Part shown: piece after piece, positions 1 through 6,155 of the stretch
Layout: each line of letters starts with the position of its first letter
Position numbering within the stretch: the stretch's first letter is position 1
Assembly: GCA_043823315.1 (NCBI GenBank)
Contig: JBDRAU010000054.1
Coordinates: forward strand, 1-11,877
DNA from: JBDRAU01 sp043823315
GTDB taxonomy: Bacteria; Patescibacteriota; UBA1384; DTJR01
DNA length: 11,877 nt
Direction: 5' to 3'
Position numbers and translations under genes: made by a program
Notes under the pieces: model-generated
What the model was told of the DNA's origin: nothing
Seen by the model: the letters and a program-made list of their open reading frames with translations, nothing else
The model's database searches: none

Positions 1-638
1 TTTGAGAGAAAACAAAAATCCTGGCTCTGTTTAACAGTGGAATAAGTCTTTAAAATATCGTAATTTTTAGCCAAAGAGTAAACCTCTTCCTTTGTCAGAT
101 TCCCCAGGGGAAAAATAATCCTGGGCAACAAATCCCGAGGCAAAAAAGACAAAGAATAGGTTTGGTCTTTCGTTTTGTCCTTGCTCTTACATAGAAGAAA
201 TTGTTTCTTCCCTTTGAAAAAACTTTCTTTTATCTTGGCATAGTGACCCGTTGAAACAAAGTCAAAACCGATCTTGTCACAGTATGAGAATAATGCTTTG
301 AATTTAACTTTCGGATTACAAAAAACACAGGGACTTGGAGTACGGTTAAGCTTTAGTTCACCTTTAAAATAATCGATTACTTCTTTTTGAAATTCCTTCT
401 CAACATCAATTGTCACGTGCTTAACGTCAAAACTTTTGCAAACTCTGCGAGCTAGATCAAGAGACTCTCTGGAACAACACACATTTTCCTTCAACCTCTT
501 GCAATTATAGGTTTTGTATTTTAGCGATACTCCCACCACCTCGTATCCGGCCCTTTTCAGCAGCATCAAAGAAACGGAGGAGTCAACTCCGCCAGACATA
601 CCTAGGACTACCTTCTTTTTAGCAGTATTTTTTTGCAC
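1..638 (-). CDS. mnmA: tRNA-specific 2-thiouridylase MnmA, C-terminus cut by window edge
   Basis: MnmA makes the 2-thio group of U34 in the wobble position of tRNA-Lys, -Glu and -Gln: ATP adenylates U34, then a cysteine persulfide delivers sulfur, in the cytoplasm. About 212 codons are visible. The PP-loop GMSGGVDSS lies at residues 13-21. The first catalytic cysteine is C104 in RTPSPCVFCNPKVKF, and the second is C209 in SQDFCFLS at the window edge; the spacing fits the family. A CCS motif follows the first strand, as in other MnmA proteins. The GTG at 638 is chosen because the only later ATG (599) lies inside the PP-loop and an in-frame stop precedes at 659-657. No Shine-Dalgarno is visible before it. 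It is the last visible gene of the minus-strand run, 18 nt after the broken DUF5652 gene. Family assignment is firm; the start is less so. Confidence 0.95.
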   Translation of the reverse strand, partial: MQKNTAKKKVVLGMSGGVDSSVSLMLLKRAGYEVVGVSLKYKTYNCKRLKENVCCSRESLDLARRVCKSFDVKHVTIDVEKEFQKEVIDYFKGELKLNRTPSPCVFCNPKVKFKALFSYCDKIGFDFVSTGHYAKIKESFFKGKKQFLLCKSKDKTKDQTYSLSFLPRDLLPRIIFPLGNLTKEEVYSLAKNYDILKTYSTVKQSQDFCFLS

Positions 639-656
639 TAATTTTATGATGGAAAA

Positions 657-888
657 TTATTTCTTTTCCGATTTTGCAACGGCAAAAATGTAAACAATTT
701 CAAGAATACCAACAGTATTCAAGAGAAGTAAGATCACATACCAGGCTACATCCCCTCTTTTTGCAGCCTTCCAAAGCGCAATCGCTCCAGACGCTCGACC
801 ACAAAATAAGCAGCGAAAAGATAAATATCCCCGCCGAAGTGGCTAAAAAGGCGCCCAGCATTTCTTGATTTGCTAATTCCTGCTCCAT
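657..888 (-). pseudogene. DUF5652-type small membrane protein, frameshifted
   Basis: Frame one starts at ATG 888 behind a good Shine-Dalgarno (GGAGGT, 892-897) and gives a helix ending ILWSSVW at residues 28-34 (W34 codon 789-787). Read on in that frame, the protein turns into an unlikely Cys-rich tail that stops near 700. In the next frame, starting about 785, the sequence reads AIALWKAAKRGDVAWYVILL and then LNTVGILEIVYIFAVAKS, stopping at 657. From memory this is the DUF5652 core pattern (LW..xW..xALWKAA..g..WF...LL..NT.GILEI.Y), a roughly 60-70 residue two-helix membrane family of Patescibacteria with no known function. From the first Trp (W30) to the Trp of ALW the DNA is 2 nt shorter than that pattern needs, so a 2-nt loss (or 1-nt gain) near 785-788 is implied. 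It may be a real mutation or a sequencing/assembly error. Confidence 0.8.
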
Positions 889-891
889 ACT

Positions 892-897
892 ACCTCC
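892..897 (-). promoter_or_regulatory. Shine-Dalgarno site of the DUF5652 gene
   Basis: GGAGGT on the minus strand ends 3 nt before ATG 888. It is the strongest Shine-Dalgarno in the window. It fixes the start of this gene and argues that the gene was recently functional despite the frameshift. Confidence 0.7.
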
Positions 898-899
898 AA

Positions 900-1178
900 T
901 TAGTTTGTTTTGAAGATCTTATCAATTTTTCCCCTCATTCTCAATACTGCCGATCTAACCTTCAGCTTTATGCTTTTTGGTAGCAGATTAACAAGAAATC
1001 CACTAATTCTTCCATTTACATCGAAAAATAAAATTCCAATCGCAATCAATATCCAGTCCGGAACAATCGGGAACACTAATCCGACCAAACCAACGATCAC
1101 TAAAACAAATCCGATCAGTAATCGGACTACATAAAGTACGTCACGCCCTAGAAATTTTATTTCCTTCTCTACGTCCAC
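900..1178 (-). CDS. small two-helix membrane protein, PGPGW/DUF454-like
   Basis: A 92-residue protein with two hydrophobic stretches, about residues 20-36 and 42-52, separated by FPIVPDW. It has a charged N-terminus and a basic amphipathic C-terminal tail (about 67-92) rich in Lys and Arg. The arrangement of a Gly-rich helix, a Pro-containing turn and a second helix resembles the PGPGW and DUF454 (YbaN) groups of small inner-membrane proteins. Neither has a settled function, so none is assigned. The GTG start at 1178 is the only reasonable one in this frame; it lies 17 nt after the xthA stop and has no real Shine-Dalgarno. A promoter (1185-1212) places the transcript start on this GTG. The DUF5652 gene begins 11 nt downstream, so two small membrane proteins sit side by side. 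Confidence 0.75.
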   Translation of the reverse strand: MDVEKEIKFLGRDVLYVVRLLIGFVLVIVGLVGLVFPIVPDWILIAIGILFFDVNGRISGFLVNLLPKSIKLKVRSAVLRMRGKIDKIFKTN

Positions 1179-1184
1179 CTTATC

Positions 1185-1212
1185 ATTATATCGGGCTAAG
1201 GATTAATCTCAA
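1185..1212 (-). promoter_or_regulatory. sigma70-type promoter with start on the GTG of the small membrane gene
   Basis: On the minus strand TTGAGA (1212-1207; 5 of 6 to consensus) is followed by a 16-nt spacer and a perfect TATAAT (1190-1185). Counting the last base of the hexamer as -7 puts +1 at 1178, the G of the GTG codon, which implies a leaderless mRNA. The -35 and spacer lie in the last codons of xthA, so this would be an internal promoter of the run. Hexamer match and spacing are seen; activity is inferred. Confidence 0.5.
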
Positions 1213-1951
1213 TTATTACAGGGCAATGGTCCGAACCGAAAACTTCATTTTCAATAGAGACTTTTTTTATTTTCTTAAGCACTGTTGTTTTAGATAAAAA
1301 ATAGTCTATCCGCCAGCCGATGTTTCTCTGCCTGGCATTATAGAAATTACTCCACCAAGTATATTTTCTTTCTTTGGGGAAAAAATGCCTGAAGACATCA
1401 ATAAGCCCGAGAGATAAAAACTTATCCATAAAGTCCCGCTCATCTTTGGTAAAGCCGGCATTTTTAGTATTATCTCGGGGTCTGGCCAAATCTATTTCGC
1501 TATGAGCTACATTCATGTCCCCGCAGAATATCGAATTGGTCGATAGATTTTTTTTGAAGAAACCATAAGCTTTCTGATTAAAAAACATCTTATAATCAAG
1601 CCTCTTTAAATCCCTTGATGAATGGGGAAAGTAAAAATTATATATCCATAGATCGTTGATCTTAATCCCCTGAACCCTTCCTTCGCGATCTATCTTATTA
1701 TCTCCGATTCCATTTTCGGTTTTGTCAGGTTCTATTTTAGTATAAATTGCCGTGCCGGAATAGCCACGTTTTTCAGCTGGATTAAAATAAGCACGATATC
1801 CATCAATCTTTTTCAAACTTTCGGGAATGTCATCGCGACCAACCTTTATTTCCTGCAGACAAAGGACGTCAATATTAAAATCCTCAAGAAATCTTTTCAG
1901 CTGATCATGTGCTGATCTGATCCCATTAATATTCCAAGAAGCAATTTTCAT
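1196..1951 (-). CDS. xthA: exonuclease III / AP endonuclease (EEP family)
   Basis: A Mg-dependent exonuclease III-type enzyme of base excision repair: it cleaves abasic sites and removes 3' blocking groups and nucleotides from duplex DNA. At 251 residues it has normal length. Family motifs appear in order: WNINGIRS at 6-13 (N7), LCLQEIK at 30-36 with metal ligand E34, YSGTAIYTK near 64-72, GDMNVAH at 144-150 (D145, N147), the WRIDYFL block, and GSDHCPV at 239-245 with the catalytic D241-H242 pair. NIGWRIDYFL is typical of the ExoA/XthA branch. The ATG at 1951 follows the stop of the YgjP-like gene with no base between them, so translation is probably coupled. Its 3' end holds the promoter of the next gene. 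Residue-level evidence is strong; the exact repair substrate is inferred from the family. Confidence 0.95.
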   Translation of the reverse strand: MKIASWNINGIRSAHDQLKRFLEDFNIDVLCLQEIKVGRDDIPESLKKIDGYRAYFNPAEKRGYSGTAIYTKIEPDKTENGIGDNKIDREGRVQGIKINDLWIYNFYFPHSSRDLKRLDYKMFFNQKAYGFFKKNLSTNSIFCGDMNVAHSEIDLARPRDNTKNAGFTKDERDFMDKFLSLGLIDVFRHFFPKERKYTWWSNFYNARQRNIGWRIDYFLSKTTVLKKIKKVSIENEVFGSDHCPVIIEINP

Positions 1952-2605
1952 TTATATGACCCATTTATTCTTGTTTAAAAATTTTCGTGTTTTTCTATAT
2001 TCGGGAAAATGTGTACCTACACGTTGCCAGAAACTTTTCGAGTGGTTTTTGTGCAGAATGTGACAAAGCTCGTGGACAACTATGTATTCAATTACCTGCT
2101 CACTACACATCGCCAGTTTAACATTAAATGCTAAATCATTTCTCCGGGAGCAGCTTCCCCATTTTGATTTATATAATTTATATTTTAACGAGCGGAATTT
2201 TACAAAATTATGTTTTTTTAAATATTTACCAACAAAGATTTGCGTCTGACTTTTTAAGAAATCTTCAAGCCGTTTTTGTTTCTCAAGTCCGCTCTTGCCC
2301 GAAACCTTGATACCGATTTCACTTCCTGATATAAAATCGCTATCGCTAAATACTGTTTTCCTCTTCACCCCTAGGTATATTATCTCACCTTGAAGCCTCT
2401 GCTTCTTCGCCTTACTTATGGAGTGAAGCTTACTTCTTATCCAATCGTCCTTTTCCGCCAAGAATTTCTCAATTATAGACTTCGGAAGCATATAAGGGCT
2501 TCTGACCACAACGGCGGAGGATCTTACTTCAACGCAAAGTGTTCTCCTGCTTGAGCGAATTATTTGGTAAGGGATTGTCTTATGACGAGCAACAGTCGCA
2601 CTCAT
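1952..2605 (-). CDS. YgjP-like M48/DUF45 zinc metallopeptidase
   Basis: A 217-residue cytoplasmic protein of the YgjP/DUF45 group. The N-terminal part has the family's opening IPYQIIRSSRRTLCVEV. The C-terminal part has SKWGSCS, the zinc site HELCH at 178-182 (H178, E179, H182) and NHSKSFW just after it with a likely further ligand. Substrates of this family are not well known, so only hydrolase chemistry is inferred. I chose ATG 2605 because GAGGGG (2613-2618) lies 7 nt upstream and the protein then begins close to the conserved domain. An in-frame TTG at 2677 would add 24 very basic residues, but those bases are better explained by the acidic ORF at 2580-2693 in another frame. The two overlap by 26 nt. 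Its stop abuts the ATG of xthA. Confidence 0.9.
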   Translation of the reverse strand: MSATVARHKTIPYQIIRSSRRTLCVEVRSSAVVVRSPYMLPKSIIEKFLAEKDDWIRSKLHSISKAKKQRLQGEIIYLGVKRKTVFSDSDFISGSEIGIKVSGKSGLEKQKRLEDFLKSQTQIFVGKYLKKHNFVKFRSLKYKLYKSKWGSCSRRNDLAFNVKLAMCSEQVIEYIVVHELCHILHKNHSKSFWQRVGTHFPEYRKTRKFLNKNKWVI

Positions 2606-2693
2606 CGCAATTCCCCTCACACTCCTCTTCGCCTGCATCTTCTTTTGTTTTTCCCTCATCTTGCTTGGGATTTTCAACTTTCTCTTCGTCCAT
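2580..2693 (-). CDS. 37-residue acidic Cys-rich protein, unrecognised
   Basis: From ATG 2693 an ORF of 37 codons runs to TAA at 2580. The first 24 residues are low-complexity and acidic, rich in Glu, Asp and Lys. The tail is CEGNCDECDCCSS with five cysteines at 25, 29, 32, 34 and 35. About 16 of 37 residues are acidic and only 4 basic. The codons are mostly G- or A-first (GAN, AAN), as expected of real coding sequence. It lies 43 nt after rarA and overlaps the start of the YgjP-like gene by 26 nt. Two TATAAT hexamers precede it, and no Shine-Dalgarno. I do not recognise a family. The Cys spacing would suit binding of a metal ion, and the next gene is a zinc enzyme, but that is a guess. It may also act as a leader that couples translation into the peptidase gene. 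Confidence 0.5.
   Translation of the reverse strand: MDEEKVENPKQDEGKTKEDAGEEECEGNCDECDCCSS
2613..2618 (-). promoter_or_regulatory. Shine-Dalgarno site of the YgjP-like gene
   Basis: GAGGGG on the minus strand lies 7 nt before ATG 2605, inside the small Cys-rich ORF. It supports ATG 2605 over the upstream TTG at 2677 and fits translational coupling from the small ORF. Confidence 0.55.
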
Positions 2694-2697
2694 TCTA

Positions 2698-2731
2698 ATT
2701 ATATTTAGTTTTTACTTGCTTGATTATATCA
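2698..2731 (-). promoter_or_regulatory. internal promoter candidates, extended -10 plus second TATAAT
   Basis: In the 43-nt gap after rarA the minus strand has TGATATAAT (2731-2723), an extended -10 element (TGnTATAAT) with a predicted start near 2716. A second perfect TATAAT (2703-2698) lies 4 nt before ATG 2693. No convincing -35 precedes either; an extended -10 does not need one. They could drive the small ORF, peptidase and xthA independently of rarA. AT-rich gaps produce such hexamers by chance. Confidence 0.4.
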
Positions 2732-2736
2732 AACTA

Positions 2737-3918
2737 TTACTTCTTTTTATTTTTTATTCTACCCTCGATTCCACGATCAGTTGGAAAATAATATTTACTG
2801 TTTTTTATTTTTTCCGGAAGATTGTCGGTTGTTTTTTTTGAGCCATAACCAAGCTCCTTCATTAATTTAGTCGGAGCGTTGCGAATATTAAACGGGACAT
2901 CTAAATTACCATATCGCTTAATATCAGATCGGGCATTTTTGATTGCCTCATCAGCGGATCGACTTTTAGGGGAAAGCGAAAGATAAATAACAGCTTCGGC
3001 CAAGACAACATCGCATTCTGGTAAACCGATGAAGTGACAGGCATGATAAGCAGAAGTTGCCACCAGAAGCGCATGGGGGTCGGCGACACCAATATCTTCG
3101 GAGGAAAATCTGATTAATCTACGGGCAATATAAAGCGGATCTTCACCGGCATCAAGCATCCTTGCCACCCAATACACAGCCGCGTCTGGGTCAGACGAAC
3201 GCATCGATTTATGAAGAGCCGAAATAATATTATAATGCTCTTCACCAGCACGATCATATTTTAAGACCTTGATAAACTTTGTTCTTTCGATTAAATTTTT
3301 GTCGATGTTCTTCGTCGAACTTGATAGATCCTCTAGGAAATTTAAAAGTATCCTCGCATCCCCGTTGGCAGCGCCGATAAGCATTTCGCGAGCCTCTTTA
3401 GTAACTTTTAATTTCAGTTTTTTTATAGCGCGATCCAAAATAATATTTAGACCTTCGTCGCCAAGGCGATTGAGCATTAAAACTTTCGAGCGGGAAATCA
3501 GAGGAGAGATGACTGTAAACGAGGGATTTTCCGTCGTGGCTCCAATTAATACGATGTCTCCCTTCTCAACATATGGTAAAAGAACATCTTGCTGAGCTTT
3601 ATTGAATCTATGAATTTCATCGATAAAAATAATCGTCTTTTTACCAATTTCCTTTTCTTTTTGAGCGATCTCTAAATACTCTTTGAGCTGTTTTATCGTG
3701 CCAAGTACGGCATTTACTACTATGAACTTGCTTTTAGTATGATTTGCAACAATGTGAGCAAGCGTTGTTTTACCGCTTCCTGGGGGACCAAACAAAATTA
3801 GCGAAGAGAGCCGATCGCTTTTGATTGCTTTTTTTAACCAACTCCCCTGTCCGATCAGTTGATCTTGACCAACCAAATCCTCAAGTGAGTCGGGTCGTAA
3901 TTGTTCTGCTAGCGGCAT
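2737..3918 (-). CDS. rarA: replication-associated recombination protein A (RarA/MgsA), AAA+ ATPase
   Basis: RarA (MgsA, related to eukaryotic WRNIP1) is an AAA+ ATPase of the clamp-loader group that acts at stalled replication forks. The 393-residue protein begins PLAEQLRPDSLEDLVGQDQL, the family's opening. Walker A GPPGSGKT is at 44-51 and Walker B IIFIDEIHRF at 96-105 (D100, E101). GATTENPSF, a RarA signature around sensor 1, follows. The C-terminal half (SSDPDAAVYWVARMLDAGED, RRLIRFSSEDIGVADPHAL) is the family's tetramerisation domain. The end is a tandem stop, TAA then TAG. It starts at ATG 3918 without a Shine-Dalgarno, divergent from the PP2C-like gene 92 nt away, and heads the minus-strand run. 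Length is slightly short of the usual 420-450 residues, with a compact Lys-rich C-terminus. Assignment is firm. Confidence 0.95.
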   Translation of the reverse strand: MPLAEQLRPDSLEDLVGQDQLIGQGSWLKKAIKSDRLSSLILFGPPGSGKTTLAHIVANHTKSKFIVVNAVLGTIKQLKEYLEIAQKEKEIGKKTIIFIDEIHRFNKAQQDVLLPYVEKGDIVLIGATTENPSFTVISPLISRSKVLMLNRLGDEGLNIILDRAIKKLKLKVTKEAREMLIGAANGDARILLNFLEDLSSSTKNIDKNLIERTKFIKVLKYDRAGEEHYNIISALHKSMRSSDPDAAVYWVARMLDAGEDPLYIARRLIRFSSEDIGVADPHALLVATSAYHACHFIGLPECDVVLAEAVIYLSLSPKSRSADEAIKNARSDIKRYGNLDVPFNIRNAPTKLMKELGYGSKKTTDNLPEKIKNSKYYFPTDRGIEGRIKNKKK

Positions 3919-3950
3919 ATACTTGTTTATTTTTGCTTTTATTGGTAGAT

Positions 3951-3973
3951 ATTAAGAATAAGATTGTCTTAAT
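3951..3973. repeat. inverted repeat between divergent genes
   Basis: Perfect 7-bp arms ATTAAGA (3951-3957) and TCTTAAT (3967-3973) flank a 9-nt loop in the 92-nt gap between rarA and the PP2C-like gene. It could be an operator for one or both genes. It lacks a T-tract and GC-rich stem, so it is not an intrinsic terminator. In such AT-rich DNA chance is a real alternative. Confidence 0.3.
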
Positions 3974-3990
3974 CTTTATTTTATAGTCTA

Positions 3991-4001
3991 TATGGTAAAA
4001 T
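3991..4001 (+). promoter_or_regulatory. extended -10 promoter of the PP2C-like membrane gene
   Basis: TATGGTAAAAT contains TG, one base, then TAAAAT (3996-4001; 5 of 6 to TATAAT), ending exactly 9 nt before ATG 4011. The predicted start is near 4008, giving a leader of about 3 nt and leaving no room for a usable Shine-Dalgarno. No good -35 is visible. The same element at the same distance precedes the PBP gene at 9107. Confidence 0.5.
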
Positions 4002-4010
4002 AAAACAGGT

Positions 4011-6155
4011 ATGAACGAAATAATCAACTACACTAGGTTAACCACGTCAGACAAACTTCCCAATAAGTTTGTAACATGTCAAGCTTATATTCCTCAAGAC
4101 AAAGATCAATCTGAAAGAGGAATGGTTTTTTCTCAGATAGAAATTTCCTCGGCATGGTTCCCCACTTCGCAAGTCGGCCAAACCGCTATCAATACTCTAA
4201 TTAAGGAATATTATCGGGCAACTAATTCTTCAGAGCTGGTAAACTTCGAGGAATCCGTCAAGAAAGTCAATGAATCCCTAGCCTTCGCCGCTCAAAATGG
4301 GGAAACAGACTGGATAGGTAAACTGTCCGGAGTTTTAGTACTTCTAAACGGAACCGAAATTCATTTTGCTCAAACAGGAACTTCGCACGCATACCTTTAT
4401 CGAGGCGGAAAAATTAATCATATAACAGAGGGACTCGAAACAGCCGATGCTCCACATCCCCTGAAGACTTTCTCAAACTTAACTAGCGGATCACTGCTTG
4501 AAGCAGATAGAGTTATCATCGCAAACGATGCATTTTTTGAAGTAATCAATCCCAACGAATTAAAGATGATCATCACCTCATCTCCTCCATCGCTTGCTGC
4601 ACTAGAATGCGCGAAAATTTTTCAAAATCAAGGCACTCAGGACGCCAACGCAATATTCATTGAACTAACCACGAGGGATAAACTCGCTAATCTACCCCCT
4701 GATCAAAAGGTTGAAGCGGTATATTTAGACGAACAGATACAAACGATTTCATCCCTAAGCAAAAATGCATTCCGTAGAGTTTTTGGCGCACTGGGGTCAT
4801 CCTTAATGAGCTCATATGGAAAAGTTAGGGAATTTTCCCGCCACCAAGTTAAACCGATTGCGAAAAAAGGATACGAGATTTCCAAAGAGAAAACCTCAGT
4901 AGCGATTAGTAAAACGAAGGAAATCGCAAAAAACCAAGGGAAAAAATTTGATGCAAAACTCGAAAAGATGTCAGAGGAAAGAGGCCATGAGAATAAAAGC
5001 GCTCTTATCTTGGTTACATTGGCAGTCACAACTTACTTTACGAAAACAAAAAATAAGATAAAACGATTCTTAATCAGAAAAGGAATTTACAGTGAAAACA
5101 GATCTAGAATGTATTTGATACTGCTTTCGATAGTAATAATAATTCTCGTCGGCACTGTGTTTTTAACTATCAATCACCGCAATAACGTTGCCAAAACAAA
5201 AACAGCCGAAGAGGCATACAATCAGATGGTCTCACTTTCCGGTGAAGCTGACGTTTTAGCATCGAAGGGTTTGGATGAAGAAGCATTAACGCGTTACGTA
5301 TCAGCAATAGAGCTTCAAGCCAAAGCAGGTTCGGGACGCGTGACAGAAGATGCTGAACAAATCGCTTCAAAAATAAAAGAAAAAATTAAACAGCTAGCTC
5401 ACCTTAAGGACATAGAACCGAATAGAAACGCTACGCTCGATAATATTTCGGCAATATCTTATTTGGGTAATAATTTATTTGCCACCGCAGGAGGAGATTT
5501 ATACAAACTAGGAAATAGCGATTCTAATAAAATTGCTGCAATCGGTTCGCCGATTGATTACCTTGTGGCAATAAACGAATTGGACCTTTTCGCCGGATTA
5601 ACACGCAACCAAGTTGTCACCTTCGATAAATCCGGTAATGATTTTAAAAATCAGAATCTCGACATTTCATCCCCTTCGACAATTTATGTATTTTCTTCAA
5701 ATATCTATATTGCCGACAAACCCAAGAATACCCTTTGGAAATCGACATACAATCATGGTTTCGAAGAAATCTCTCCGTACTTCGAAGACGACATTAAATT
5801 TAAAGAAATAATTTCTCTGGCAATTGACGGCAGCGTATACACACTCTCAAACAACGCCGAAGTAAAAAGATACTCAAGGGGCCAAGAGGTAGGAAGTTTC
5901 TCCCTTAAGCTTCCTGGGAATCAGAGATTTTCAAAACTATACGGCATCTTTTCCAAAGTAAATTCTGATTTCCTTTATGTTTTGAGCGAAGTCGATCACG
6001 AAATAAGATTAGCTAGATTTTCAAAAACCGGAGAATTTGACAGTCAATTTAATCTAAATTCTGCAAGTAACATAGAAAAGTCGACTATGAGTGAATCTCT
6101 CGATGAGATTACTATCGTTTCAGGCAACAAAATCGCTTCCTTCAAAATAAACTAG
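4011..6155 (+). CDS. membrane protein: degenerate PP2C-like domain, one helix, outer propeller-like domain
   Basis: A 714-residue protein. Residues about 1-220 resemble a PP2C (PPM) phosphatase fold: IHFAQTGTSHAYLYRGGKI at 117-135 matches the GDSRxYLYR strand pair, LLEADRVIIANDAFFEVI at 162-179 matches the pGDrlLLcSDGlxevl segment, and QDANAIFIEL (D211) matches the final DN strand. The DGMGG metal loop is missing and SDG has become NDA, so catalysis is doubtful. Residues 230-330 are a Lys-rich, probably helical linker. A weak hydrophobic patch lies at 331-343 and a clear membrane helix at 367-389. After it come a TPR-like helical pair (about 398-450) and repeated beta-strand segments (about 470-714) that look like a beta-propeller. 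Both cysteines (C23, C200) are on the presumed inner side. The protein could couple an outside signal to the inside. Fold calls are mine by pattern; the function is unknown. Confidence 0.7.
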   Translation: MNEIINYTRLTTSDKLPNKFVTCQAYIPQDKDQSERGMVFSQIEISSAWFPTSQVGQTAINTLIKEYYRATNSSELVNFEESVKKVNESLAFAAQNGETDWIGKLSGVLVLLNGTEIHFAQTGTSHAYLYRGGKINHITEGLETADAPHPLKTFSNLTSGSLLEADRVIIANDAFFEVINPNELKMIITSSPPSLAALECAKIFQNQGTQDANAIFIELTTRDKLANLPPDQKVEAVYLDEQIQTISSLSKNAFRRVFGALGSSLMSSYGKVREFSRHQVKPIAKKGYEISKEKTSVAISKTKEIAKNQGKKFDAKLEKMSEERGHENKSALILVTLAVTTYFTKTKNKIKRFLIRKGIYSENRSRMYLILLSIVIIILVGTVFLTINHRNNVAKTKTAEEAYNQMVSLSGEADVLASKGLDEEALTRYVSAIELQAKAGSGRVTEDAEQIASKIKEKIKQLAHLKDIEPNRNATLDNISAISYLGNNLFATAGGDLYKLGNSDSNKIAAIGSPIDYLVAINELDLFAGLTRNQVVTFDKSGNDFKNQNLDISSPSTIYVFSSNIYIADKPKNTLWKSTYNHGFEEISPYFEDDIKFKEIISLAIDGSVYTLSNNAEVKRYSRGQEVGSFSLKLPGNQRFSKLYGIFSKVNSDFLYVLSEVDHEIRLARFSKTGEFDSQFNLNSASNIEKSTMSESLDEITIVSGNKIASFKIN

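Noticed and set aside
597..599. mnmA starting at ATG 599
   Set aside because: This Met is inside the PP-loop motif GMSGGVDSS, so the ATP site would be cut.
700..888. Intact 62-residue protein with a Cys-rich tail
   Set aside because: The second half in the next frame matches the DUF5652 pattern far better, so the tail is out-of-frame reading after a shift.
2606..2677. 24-residue basic N-terminal extension of the peptidase from TTG 2677
   Set aside because: No Shine-Dalgarno, a rare start codon, odd composition, and a better reading in another frame; ATG 2605 has GAGGGG upstream.
3269..3595. 108-residue plus-strand ORF
   Set aside because: Antisense shadow of the conserved RarA core.
4703..5029. 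108-residue minus-strand ORF
   Set aside because: Antisense to the Lys-rich linker of the PP2C-like protein, with no family motif or start signals.
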